64,000 nucleotides of DNA from Rebecca billardiae RCC1528 (lineage: Eukaryota; Haptophyta): positions 1,550,001 through 1,614,000 of the forward strand of contig OZ251234.1 in the NCBI GenBank assembly GCA_965240325.2, read 5' to 3'. The position numbers and the translations under genes are program-made. Positions 32,077 through 42,388 of this stretch are shown here, piece after piece. The stretch's first letter is position 1, and each line of letters opens with the position of its first letter. The notes under the pieces were generated by a model, which did no database searches, was not told the DNA's origin, and worked only from the letters and a program-made list of their open reading frames with translations.

Positions 32077-33373
32077 TGACCAATACTAATAGTGCGGGTG
32101 GTAATCCATATATCGGCTTATTGTATTGCGCAGGTGATAGATCTCTTTCAAACCCGATATTTCGTTCTTTGAAGATCGAGCTACGCGCGCCCGCGCTCGC
32201 TCGAAGACTGCCACGGTGACTGTGCGGGTGGGCTCTGCAGGGCCGCACCGCTGCGGACCCGTTGCAAGCGTGAGCGCCGAAAAAACGACACTTCGGCGGC
32301 CTAGAGTGACGATACAGTCTTGCAGGCGGCGGCGGCGGCGGCGGGAGCGTGACAGTGCGTCTACCATCACATTCCGTCTAGCGCGCTACGCCGCGCGTGC
32401 CGGGTAGTGCCCCCGGCCCGCCGCAGCAGCAGCCTCGACAAGTGAAGAGACGATGACCGCGGACGCAGTGCCGCCGAGTACAGCCTGCATCCACTTGCCG
32501 CGCGGCGCGCACTGTAGTTGCACTTGCAGCGCTCGCGCTCGGCGAGCATGGGCGTGCGCTCAGGCGTGTCAAGTGCTGTCTCGTCGGCGCGCTTTCGCCT
32601 GCCACCTCGTGCACCCGTGCACGCAGCTTCATCGTCTTCATGAGGACTGCTGTGCTGCTGTCGCCATCACCCGAGTCCGAGTCGCGCGCGGCGCGCGCGG
32701 TGGCAGCTGTGCACCGCAGAGTGTCACCGCTGCTGCTTCGCAGCAGTCATCAGCAGCTGCGTCGTCATCCTCCTAGTCGTCGGCTTCCACTGCCGCAAGA
32801 GGGAACGCTGCCAAAGCTGCAGTTGGGAGGCAAGCCCTTCTCTCTTCCCACCGCGGCGCGCGCGCTGCGACAGCCCTCCCCGTTTCCTTCTCTTGACCAC
32901 CTGCTGAGGGTTTTGCAGCTCGATCTCGGCAACGGCAGCACCTGGCGACGAACGGATTGGATTGGTGCACGGGGAATTGGATTCCCCGTGCACCAATCCG
33001 CTCGGCTCGTCGCGCCCGGCAGCCATCGCCCAGCGCTAGTTGCAAAACCGTATTTTCACCGGTACGTCGCATTTTCACCGCCCTACGGTCACTCACCCGT
33101 GCAACGGGTCTGCGGCTGCTCATGCCGCCAGGCTCGAACAGTGCCGCAGCACGGGCCCGGACGGGCCTGATCATGATGCGGGCGGCGGGCTACGTGCCGA
33201 GGCACACTAGCAAGACCACCTCTGAGCATGCCACCATCCCAACACTCGCAGGAGAGCCCTTTGCCGTCGAGGCTTGCGTGCGCAGACTGGCAGTCGATTG
33301 CCGCCGCCCGAAGCTAAGTTGAAGCTTGCCGCGGTCCGTTCTTCCGAGCCCGTACTCTGTGTCACCGGCATCG
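32077..33373. other. Intergenic region with a strong hairpin
   Basis: No ORF with a known domain or convincing codon pattern. The only notable structure is the hairpin at 32959-32999 and a GGC run at 32329-32342. Confidence 0.45.
32959..32999. other. Perfect 19-bp inverted repeat, 3-base loop
   Basis: Arm GGATTGGTGCACGGGGAAT (32959-32977), loop TGG, then the exact reverse complement (32981-32999). A very stable hairpin on either strand; no poly-T follows, and this is eukaryotic sequence, so it is not a simple terminator. Confidence 0.85.
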
Positions 33374-34214
33374 TCACCGTTCGTCGTACCCCGGCCCACG
33401 CGAGGCTGCCACCGGTCCACCACTACTGCGGCGGACTGCGCGCGCTTCGCCACGCGCTCGCCCCGGAGCTCCGCCGCTCTCCTCGCGCTTGAGCTCGGCG
33501 CCGTCGGCAGCCATGGCCGCCCGCTCGGCCGCAGCACGATCTGTGCCCCAGCACGCGCTGCGCTCGGCTTCGTGGGCGCGCAAGCTGGCGCGCGCAGCGT
33601 CGGCGACGGCGCGCGCGGTCGCCTTGCGCGACGAGTCCAGCTCCACCTGCTGCTCCGAGATGATCGCGTGCTCAGCAGGAGTCACGCGCTGCTCGTGCAG
33701 CGGCACCGGCACGCGGCCTGATGCGGAAATGCGCTGCACGTCAGCGTCGGGGTGCGAGTCGAGGTCGCGGAAGGGGCAGCTGACGTGGGCGGCGCCCAGC
33801 AACTTGTCGTCGGTGTCCAGCTCCGCCAACCTCTCCGCCGCCGACGCGCCCAGCTTCCGGCTCAGGATGCGCTCCACGTCCTGGCGCTTGCCCTTCGACC
33901 ACCTGTGCACGCACGCGGACGTTGATGTCTGGCGGCAGCTCGAGCCTTGACTGCTGCACGCCATCGTGGCCGTCCGCGGAGGAGGTGAGCCCCTCTGCGG
34001 TGCTGGCGGGGACCTCGGGCGGGTCGCACATGTCCATGGACACGCGCACATCATCATCCGCCACGCCCTGGACCTCGTCATGCCCGGCACGGCGGTCAGC
34101 AAGTTGATCGACGTCGAGCGGCCCTTGCGGCAGAGGCCCGCGGGGAGCGTCAGAGCGCGAGAGCGACGCGTCGGGTGGGCAAGGAGGCTGCGTCGAGTCA
34201 CTGTCGATGTCCAT
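33374..34214 (-). pseudogene. Unrecognised coding region with a frame switch
   Basis: From the ATG at 34214 a plausible acidic N-terminus is read (MDIDSDSTQPPCPPDASLSR ... SRLELPPDINVRVRAQV). Near 33900 the sensible frame changes, and the rest reads KRQDVERILSRKLGASAAER, then AERLAELDTDDKLLGAAHVS and an Ala/Arg/Glu-rich helical tail ending at 33374. Both halves have mixed, protein-like composition, unlike antisense noise here. Either an intron (a GT..AG pair around CAGGTGG is possible) or a frameshift separates them. No family recognised; it may be a decayed gene or mobile-element protein. Confidence 0.35.
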
Positions 34215-34544
34215 CCCACCGCGTAGGTCATGTTCGTCTCCGCGTAGGTCGCCAGCACGTGCTGCTAGGACTCGCTCCTTGGTCGCGAGCAGCACACGTT
34301 GAGCACGCAGATGCAAATTATGAAGCACGAGCTTCGGTTGGACCACGACTCCCAGCGAGAGCCCGGTCCGCACGAGTCATGGCTGCCCGTCCGCAGCCGC
34401 CCAGCCGCTTGACGAGACGCCTGCACCGAGGTGGGCGCGCCCAATGGCGAGCGGACGGCCGTCGATGAGGGCCATCAGCCTCGCCGACCCCGTTCAGAGC
34501 TGGAGAGCTCCGCTCCCGCGCCGCCGCCGGGGACTACCCTTCTT

Positions 34545-34592
34545 GGCTCGGGCGCTTCCCCCCTTTATTTCTTTGCTTTCAGCGCCCGAGCC
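34545..34592. other. 12-bp inverted repeat, 24-base pyrimidine-rich loop
   Basis: GGCTCGGGCGCT (34545-34556) and AGCGCCCGAGCC (34581-34592) are exact complements around a C/T-rich loop. Function unknown. Confidence 0.75.
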
Positions 34593-35529
34593 TTTCGATC
34601 GGCGTCCGAAACATTGCAGGATCCGAATTCAATAACGTCACACAACCGTGCAGTTTCCGGTTTCGTCAGGTTGGCGCGCGCTGGCTGGGGCGGCACCTCG
34701 CTCTCACCTACCGCCGCCATGGGCGAGGCCGCGCGAAGTCCAGTAGATCTTCCGATGGGACGCAGCGGGGCGGTAGCGAAGCGGTGAACTACTATAGCTT
34801 GCGCGTGGCGCAGCGCTTCGCGCCCGCGCACCTCGACGGTCAGCTGCAGGCCCGCGCGAGCGCGAGCGTGCGCCGCCGCCACCGATTCAGCCAGAGACAT
34901 GCCGCGCCTTGCCTGCCGAGGCAGCGAAGAGGCACGCACGTGAAGCCGCTGGGCACCATGGCGCGCACCCACGACCGTACTGTCACATGGCTCACGCCGT
35001 CCTGGGATGCGCGCCTCGGGTTGCGCTCAGCGCGCGCATACTTTGCGGGGACGACAGCACTCGGCTGAAGCCGAGAGGCGGCGCACACGCCCGTGCGGGC
35101 TCAAGGCGCCGAGAAGATGGTCAGACGCGAGTTGCCCGGCGCAGGGCGGCGCAGAAAGGCCCTATGCCTCTGCCCGACCGCGTGCGCCATCGCCGCGTGC
35201 ACGTTTACGACCGCGGCGGCGCGGCAGCTGGCGGCGCCTCGCGGCGGATGGCTGTGGCGGGCGCGCACGCGGCGGGTTTTGAATTTCTCTCATTTTCCGA
35301 GTTTCCCAAATCCTGAGGACTGGTCTGGCTGGACCAGCGCGCGGCGACCGAGCCGTCCACGCCGGCGGAGGAGGATGGGCCCTCCTCCGCCGGCGGGGGC
35401 GACGCCAAGCCGGCCAAGCAGACTCGCACCGCGCCGGCCCCCGGCGACCCCCCCTGTGATCCGGCTGCCGCCGTGCCGCCGTCGCTGGCGTAGAGCCGCG
35501 CGCGGCGCTGGCGCGCCAGACGCGCCCGG

Positions 35530-36720
35530 TTGGGCAGCGCAGGCACCCTCAGCGGCCAGGGCGACGACTTCATCAACGGCCAGGGCGACGATTTCCTCAA
35601 CGGCAAGGGCGACTACTTCCGCAACTCGGCAAGACCAAGGCCGCACACACCGGCCAGAGCGACCCCATCCACTATCTGCACCACTGCATCCGGCGCATCC
35701 GCAACTCGAACACGGCCTCCGAACGTCGACGCGTACAACTACATGATGACCGGCTCCGGCTTCGGTTGACCCCTGCCAGTCCGGTCATAGAAACCGGGCG
35801 TACCGAAAATGAAAACGACCTTCGCGAGGTCGCACGGAGGCGGTCGAAGGCTTGCTGGACTCGGGTTGGCGAGCTGAGCGCGAATCCGCACCGTTTGCCG
35901 CGATCGCTTGTTTTTACACGGCGCCAGAGCCCGATTTTCACCATTTCTACTGGGAGTCCGGGTACTTTTATTGGCCTTTTGCCCACTATGGTGGTGCGGG
36001 CGCGGGTCGCGTTGGACGTGCCCATCGTGTTCGACACCGACGTCTCGGACGAACAGCTGGGAGGTAATCTTGGCGACCGCGATGCCGAGCACCTCTTTGC
36101 GGTCGCGCGTGACCTGGAGATCGTGCACACGGTGTCTGACACGACCTCGTCAGTGCACCACGGTCGGTGCAAGCCTCTCTGCACGTTGCGCCGTCTCCGG
36201 ACCTCTGCAATCAGATCAAGGTGAACATGTCGAGGACGCACAACACGATGGAGCGGATGCTTTTCCATCTCGTCGTCGATATGCTCAGGCCTCTCTGTCT
36301 GGACGAGTACTTTGTGATCCTTACGCGCTCGACACTGCAAGTCGCGACGAGGGCGACTCACGAGCCCGAGACAAGCAGCAAGCGGCAGAAGGAGGCGGAC
36401 GGGCAGTGGTGGACGATGGGGGGGCGAGTCTGATTTCAAGCGATACGCGCGCATGGATCTTGACCGGCGCTCGCGCGAGCTGGGCACCGGCGAGATCGAG
36501 AGCGACACGATCGTCCGCGGCGTTGTCGTGCTCACGCCCGTGCAACCGATCACGCCTGACTTTCAGCGGCGCCCCAGCACGCGGCACGAGGCGGAGGCAC
36601 GCGGCAGCGGCGGCGGAGCGGCCGCGTCTGGCGGTGTACCAGCTGAGAGAAGAGCGCGGCACAATGCTATGCGCGCGCAGCTGACCAACCAGAGCGCGCT
36701 CGCAAGTGCGGGGCGGTGAG
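35530..36720 (+). pseudogene. Fragmented coding region, unrecognised
   Basis: Three plus-strand frames in succession carry protein-like sequence. The first (35530-35769) has a tandem eight-residue motif G-D-D-F-[IL]-N-G-[QK]. The second (35766-36170) includes VALDVPIVFDTDVSDEQLGG. The third and fourth (36167-36433 and 36453-36720) include MERMLFHLVVDMLRPLCLDE and DLDRRSRELGTGEIESDTIV. Stops and frame switches separate them, so this looks like a decayed gene or genes. No family identified. Confidence 0.3.
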
Positions 36721-37205
36721 CTGCCGTGAGGCGTGACATGGTCATGGCGTGCGTATCACGTCGATGCATGAATGGAATACAAGTTCCGTCAGAAATACCC
36801 GCGTCAATATGCATTTACCCATGTTTCGGATTTCGGTCAGATTTCTGTATGTGTCACTTATAAAAATTGAGCCTGAAACATATTGGGAGGTGGGTGTATG
36901 CTCAATGTCGCTTTGAAGTCATCAATCCGGGGTCGGGAGGGACCCGGCTATATGGTCCGCTCGAGTGACTTCGACTCGGTTCTCAGAATGCCCGCCACTG
37001 GCAGGGGTCAACCGAATCCGGAGCCTCGTCAGTGAGTCAGGTAGCTCACCATCATCTGTGTGTCGCATTGTTATTCGTCATCCTGCCCGTCAAACCGCTA
37101 AATAAAAGGCGCGAACCCGCTGGGGAAATATTGCGACAGCACTGGCACGGCCCGCCGACCCCCCCGCCCGCCAGGGCAGAGTTTATTTGTTTTAACGTGC
37201 GTAAG

Positions 37206-38010
37206 CAGGGTTCGAGGCAAAGATTTGGTACAAACCGTTTGGGGTACAAACTTTGTATACAAACCCAAAGATTTCCCGTGGGCTTTGGGGTGCCGATCTT
37301 TGGGTCCGGGACCGTCCGGGAGCCATATCCGCAATCCGGTCCGGCAACCGGACTCCGTCAGCGCGACGTGACGCGATCAGCGGAGTCAGTTATCACCATC
37401 GTCGACATCCTACTCCTCAGCCGGCGCCTCGTCTGAGCTGCTCTACAGTGCCCACTGCTGCACAGCCGGCCCAATGCCGTCCAATGAACACGGCCGGCGT
37501 GGCCGCGGCCGGCCGTGCGGACAAGTCTACCGCGGCACTAGTCCGGTCACTCGTCAACTCACGTCCCGCGGAGAGGATGGCACGAGGCGATGTGGCTGGC
37601 CCATTCAGTCATGCTGTACGTACGCGTCGGCTCCGCCGCACCACGTGCAGCAAGCCCGCTTGTGCGTCTTCGGGCTTCACTCATCACTGTGGCTCCGCGT
37701 TAACGGGCGCCGCTCGAATGCCCAGCAGCTGGACGAGCTTGTCGTGTGCAGCCTTGGCAGTCGACCAGTCCTCGGACATGAGTTTGTCGACGCCAACCTG
37801 CTCCACGATCGAGGCAACCACGCTGTCCTCCACGCACCGGTCACAGATGCTGGTAGATCGTCGCCATCGATCCGCCCAGTCCGGAAGCCACCCGCCCTGC
37901 CCGCCCAAAGTTTCTTTGGGTCCGGACGAATCTTTGAACCCAAAGTGTCCTACAAATATTTGTACTACAAACCAAACGCCGGAGCATTTGGTACAAATTC
38001 TCGAACCCTG
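37206..38010. mobile_element. Non-autonomous hAT element (MITE-like), 805 bp
   Basis: Terminal inverted repeats CAGGGTTCGAG (37206-37216) and CTCGAACCCTG (38000-38010) match the CAGGG-type ends of hAT transposons. The element is flanked by a perfect 8-bp target duplication, TGCGTAAG, at 37198-37205 and 38011-38018, the size made by hAT transposases. Subterminal regions also show inverted similarity (TTTGGTACAAA/CCAAAG motifs). No transposase is encoded, so it must move in trans. A paralogous copy of the flanking sequence without the element lies at about 38741-38842. Confidence 0.88.
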
Positions 38011-38018
38011 TGCGTAAG

Positions 38019-38091
38019 GCTCACGGTGGCAGGTTGCCGCGCCATCCTTCATCGCACGCTCTCCGAAGAGAGACCTGGAAACTGGGGGTAA
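38019..38091 (+). repeat. 74-bp direct repeat, copy 1
   Basis: Starts GCTCACGGTGGCAGGTTGCC and ends GGAAACTGGGGGT. Copy 2 is at about 38771-38843. The two copies appear identical across ~72 bases and lie about 750 bp apart. Copy 1 abuts the hAT element target duplication. Confidence 0.88.
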
Positions 38092-38740
38092 CAGGGGCGT
38101 TGCGCCAGCTGGACAAACGCCTTCCGGTCTTTTCAGATCGGCGCTTTTCAAAAAGAAATGTTCCGCGCTGTCCAACGGCAAAGCGCGGCGGATGGCGGCT
38201 TCGCCGCCGCATGGGCGGGCGATGGCCGTTGCCCGCAGAAGACGTGCGTCACAGGCAAGGAAGCGGGCAGATGGCGCGTCGCACGCGTCGTGGAAGTCGG
38301 TCGCGACGCTCGCCGGCCTCAGCGCGCGCGGCGAAGCCACGTCCATGGGCGCCCAGCGTGCAGGCGGCACGGCCACGCCGCTCGGCCGCGGCGACCGGCC
38401 TCGCACGCGTTCTTGCGGCGCGAAAGAGCATCCCAGCTGCGGTCATTTGCCTTGTGCGTCGGGAGACGTGTGCCAGCTAGCCAATGCGCACGCGCCGCGA
38501 GCTGCACGGCGTGCGCACACGCCGCCCGCCGCGCGGCCGGGCGTGCGCCGAAAGCGGCACAGCGAGAGAGGGCCCCGATCCGAGTGCAGGTCTCGCCAGG
38601 GCCCTCCACAAGTCCAAGGATCCTGGGTCTTGGGTCCTTCGCGTTTGTCCAGCCCACCGGTTGGAGGCGTGCCGCGAACGACTTTGGCCGCTCGGTGAGG
38701 CCGTACAGTTTACTAAGAATAAGAGACGCACACAGTACAG

Positions 38741-38843
38741 TTTATTTGTTTTACTGTAACGTGCGTATAAAGGCTCACGGTGGCAGGTTGCCGCGCCATC
38801 CTTCATCGCACGCTCTCCGAAGAGAGACCTGGAAACTGGGGGT
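38741..38843 (+). repeat. Paralogous empty site of the hAT insertion (copy 2)
   Basis: GTTTATTTGTTTTA..AACGTGCGTA..AAGGCTCACGGTGGC joins, without the 805-bp element, the sequences that flank it at 37181-37205 and 38019 onward. It differs from the predicted precise empty site by two small insertions (about 5 and 3 bases). The right part is the 74-bp direct repeat. Confidence 0.75.
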
Positions 38844-38873
38844 TTGAACAAGGGTAGTAAGCAGGGGCTGGTG

Positions 38874-39020
38874 CTCGCAGCGAGGCACTCGCGGTGCGAG
38901 TGCGAGCAGGGCGCGAGCGCGAGTGCGAGCAGGGCACTCGCACTCGCGCTCGCAAGGCGCCGATCCGGCCCAGCGGGCTTGCGAGTCAACTCGCAAAGGT
39001 ACTCGCAAGGTGCGGTCTAG
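38874..39020. repeat. GCGAGT/ACTCGC hexamer array, left
   Basis: Dense direct and inverted copies of GCGAGT and ACTCGC. Its right end (CCGGCCCAGCGGGCTTGCGA, about 38963 onward) is repeated in the same orientation near 39927. Confidence 0.8.
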
Positions 39021-39139
39021 CGCGAGCATGCGAGTTGGCGCGAGCAGAAGTGCGAGTCCCTGGGCGGCCTCGTGACCGCCTGCACGGCAGGCGAGTCACA
39101 AAGCGTCAAAGCCTCGCTGCCCCCCGCCCAGGGCGGCAA

Positions 39140-39733
39140 ATGGCGAGCTCATCGGCGGCGCCGGTCGCTTCGGCGCCTGCGTCGGCGCCGGCTGCCGAGA
39201 TCACCGTCTGGTCGCTGTCGAACCAGCGCGGGGTGATCGACCCGGCCTGGCTCGATCTGCCCCCCAACGGCAAAGGTGTCTCGCTCTTGTGGACGCACGT
39301 CCACCCCATCTCGCAAGCGGCGCCGACCGACTTCTCGTACGTTCAGGTGGGCAGTCAGTCGAGCAACCCGAAGCTGTACACGCACGTGTGCGTCATGCCG
39401 GGATGCGGCCAGCGCTTCACGCTCCCCCTCGACAAGGTGCGCTCGAAGGGGGGCAAGTCGGTCTTCACGATCACAAACGCGGGCAACCACCTGAAGACGA
39501 TGCACCCGCTGACCGAGTACAGCAAGAAGGCCTCCATCAAGGCGGACGAGGCAGCGCTGGGGGCGAAGCGGACCATGCAGCAGGTGGGCATGTCGGTGAG
39601 TATGCCCGTCGAGAAGCAGCTCAAGCAATCGGGCCTCCTCGCTGCGGGCTTCAAGAAGGTGTCGCGCGCCGACAAACAGCTGGCGACGCAGGCGCGGTGG
39701 CAGGGTGGTCAGGGCGGCGGGTCGGGTGTAAGG
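39140..39733 (+). CDS. BED-type zinc-finger protein, truncated hAT transposase
   Basis: From the ATG at 39140 the frame encodes a Ser/Ala leader, then EITVWSLSNQRGVIDPAWLD and a zinc-finger-like block: CVMPGC, about 26 residues, then HLKTMH (NAGNHLKTMHPLTEYSKKAS). A C-x4-C ... H-x4-H finger ahead of a Lys-rich helical segment resembles the N-terminal BED finger of hAT transposases, which binds transposon ends. There is no transposase core or dimerisation domain. After ~39733 the frame stays open to 40432 but reads GC-rich hairpin and hexamer-array sequence, so the true end may be a splice donor (GTGTAAG at about 39726) or truncation. It is probably a fragment of an autonomous hAT element. Confidence 0.6.
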
Positions 39734-39823
39734 CATGCTCTAATAGGGCCAAATAGGGCCAAAAATTTTCTTCGCCTCAGGCCGGCGGGGCCCCGGGGGA
39801 GGCCCCCCGGACCCCCCGCTGGG

Positions 39824-39852
39824 CGTGTCCGGGGGCTGCGCCCCCGGACACG
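39824..39852. other. GC hairpin, 13-bp arms
   Basis: CGTGTCCGGGGGC, loop TGC, GCCCCCGGACACG, in a C/G-run-rich stretch (39780-39852). It separates the BED-finger ORF from the right hexamer array. Confidence 0.8.
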
Positions 39853-40015
39853 TTGCGAGTTGGGACTCGCACTTTGCGAGTTGGGACTCGCACTTTACTC
39901 GCACTCGCACTCGCAGCCACCCATTCCGCCCAGTGGGGGCTGCGAGTTCAACTCGCAGTGCACTCGCAAAGTCCCCTCAAAAGTGCGAGTGCGAGTTCAC
40001 TCTACTCGCAGCCGC
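39850..40015. repeat. GCGAGT/ACTCGC hexamer array, right
   Basis: Same hexamers as 38874-39020, including two copies of TTGCGAGTTGGGACTCGCAC (39853 and 39874). The two arrays bracket the BED-finger ORF in the manner of hAT subterminal repeats. Confidence 0.8.
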
Positions 40016-40043
40016 GGAAAGTGCGAGCGACGGTCCCTGGTAG

Positions 40044-40160
40044 TAAGGGTGAGCAACTCCGCTGGCGACAGCCGCGGAGGTCGGTCGGGCTCTGTTTGCC
40101 TCGGCGCCCGGTGCGAGCGGAGCGGAGCGAGTACTACTACTCGGGCCGGGGGTTTGGTGG
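40044..40160 (+). repeat. Dispersed repeat, unoccupied copy (empty site)
   Basis: 93 bp (40044-40136) match 43313-43405 in inverted orientation with about one mismatch, and the next ~21 bases (CTACTCGGGCCGGGGGTTTGG) match the reverse complement of 42368-42388. Here the two parts are contiguous; at the other locus a 924-bp foldback element sits between them. Confidence 0.88.
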
Positions 40161-40166
40161 TAAGGA

Positions 40167-40201
40167 TTTTCCGAAAAATCGGCGGCCGCTTTTTCGGAAA
40201 A
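40167..40201. other. Hairpin, 12-bp arms
   Basis: TTTTCCGAAAAA (40167-40178) and TTTTTCGGAAAA (40190-40201) around an 11-base GC loop. A+T-rich arms in GC-rich surroundings. Confidence 0.8.
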
Positions 40202-42361
40202 TCGCGGGACTGTGGCGGACGCGATCCATGCCGCACGACGGTGATGGCCGCGCCGGGGGAGGACGCGGGACCGGAGGTGCAAGCAGGCCGCAGCTGCGAT
40301 TGTTGCGTTGATGGGACGGGCGGCGCGGCGGCCAATGCGCCGGCCCATGATCCGGGCGATACCCGGATGTCGAGACCGGGGCACAACTTCCCGAGCGGGT
40401 GCCGTAGGAGAATCAGCACTGCTCACACGTAGCGAGCATTGCCCTTGGTCTTGTTCGCGCGGGGATCAATCTGGCCCACAGCTTCGCGATGCTGCGCACT
40501 GTGGGCCAGGTGATGCAGGCTTTCCAGTTCGCCGAACTCAAGAGGACTGCTCGCACTGCCAAGGCTTGGGCCTGTACCGCGGTGGTGCTCGGCGGACCTG
40601 ATCCAAAGCCACAGCTGTGGTTTGACCTCGCGGGCGTACATGGCAAGACTGTATGGTCGCAAGGCCATCGATGTGAACGTGTGCACGGCACCACTCTGCC
40701 ATGCTTCAACTCGTCTGGGTCGAGCTGAGGGCAATCATTCGTGCCCGGAGCATCTGTCAGGCGCGCGTGCATGCATGCGCGCTGCGCGCCGCGCTGCGGC
40801 CCGCGGCTACAGCTCCTGTCACCTTAGCAGATATCTAATGCTGACCACCCCTTTGCGCATCCTGCAGTAGGCTGTGACAGGTGGGCCTTTCGCGACTGCG
40901 CCCATCGTCATCATGTCGCCGTGATCATCTGTCAGCAGCTGATCGTCGAGTCGTCTGCAGCTGGTCAGACTGTCCGCCCGTCCGCCGGGCCCGGCCTCAG
41001 GCTCAGGCTGCTCTCGATCGGGCTGGCGCCCAGCTCAAGTGCTAATAATCTTCGGCTCACACGTAGTCACATATCCGGCGGCAGATGGCAGCAGTGGGAG
41101 AAACAAGTCTCACGCGCAGGCTCAGCTGATGGCCGCCGAGGCCAGCAGTGCGTCAAAATCGTCAGTATAGTAGTACGCGTAGCATCATCGTCAACGGTCA
41201 GCGACTACTCATAGTCATACTGCATCCCGTCGACTCGTCCTCAGCCGCCGGTTGCGCCTAGGAGCGGGCGCAGCGTCGCCCTGGCGACCTCAACTGCAGG
41301 CCAATCGCGTCGGGCGGCAGCGGGGGCAGCATGATGAACGCCAAGTCGACGAGTGCGAGATTTGCCGCTGGCGCCTCGCCCGCCGCTGGCCGCGCAGCAC
41401 TCTCAGGGATGACTGCCGGCAGCGCGCGCAGCTCTGAGCTCACCGGCGATCAGCGCGCGCAGCTCATGCGCGCGCGCTGACCGGTGAGCGTGCCCGCGCC
41501 CATCGCGCGGACGAGCGCGGCGTAGGCCGAGAGCAGTGCGGCTCTCCGCACGTGCGTGTGCTTCGCCAAGCCCCGCGCGAGCTCGAGCTACACGCCGTGC
41601 GCAAGCCGAGCTCCGAACCGCATCGCACGCTTGAGATCACTACGCGACAGAACGCAGAGGTCGGTGAGGCTTTCAGAGCGGCGCTCACTGAGGCGGCTTG
41701 CGCAGGGCGTAGCTCGGCGAAGCGCTACTGGAGATGAATGCCTGTCCCCGAGACGCAAGCCACGACATGTCTGTCAACTGGGACAGCACACTGAGGGAAG
41801 CATCAGCTGCGAGGTCAGGGTGTCTACTGCCAGACATCTGCCAGTAGAACGCCTCGCGCCCCACCTTCGTGCCAGCTGGGCCGAGCAGGTAGCAGCAAGA
41901 GTTCGCGCAGTACGGTATGGCAGCGTCCACGAACGGCGAGAGGGTCGCCCACCCGCCATGTACTTGGATCGACAGCTCGGCGCACGCGCTGAACGATTGG
42001 AATTGTCCTCCTGCGTGGACGGCAGCTTGCGCGCCTGCTTGCCCGCGGCGGGAGCAAGCACGACGGTGGCGCACGCAACAAGGATCGACACCACGCTCAT
42101 GGCGAATGTTTGCCGTCCTCCGCCTCGCCGCTCGCATCCGATTTGCGGCCGATTCGGCGACGTGCAGATGGGCGGCATGGCGCAGCCTCGCGGCCTGGTG
42201 AGCCATATGAGCGCCCGCTCCCAAGTACCCGTAAGGTATTGACACATAGGAGCCGGCTTCATAGGCGACTCGCCTTTGAATAGCAGCTGCCTTCATAGGC
42301 GCGCGCTCAAAATAGCGCACGCCGACGAAGCTGAAACAGTTTGTTAAAGTTACAAATTTCG
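40202..42361. other. Gene-poor region, no supported gene
   Basis: Several short ORFs have partly protein-like composition. The best is on the minus strand at ~41685-42120, where a signal-peptide-like start (MSVVSILVACATVVLAPAAG) in one frame is followed in another by SIQVHGGWATLSPFVDAAIP. A small intron-containing gene or a gene fragment is possible but I cannot support its structure. Around 41435-41500 there are short inverted GCGCGC/TGAGCTCA repeats. Confidence 0.35.
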
Positions 42362-42388
42362 CTACCGCCAAACCCCCGGCCCGAGTAG

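Noticed and set aside
37211-37216. GGTTCGAG as a possible tRNA T-loop
   Set aside because: No acceptor or anticodon stem around it; it is the terminal inverted repeat of the hAT element. I found no convincing tRNA or rRNA gene in the window.
39140-40432. Full 430-codon extension of the BED-finger frame
   Set aside because: After ~39733 the frame reads GC hairpins and GCGAGT arrays, so only the first part is accepted.
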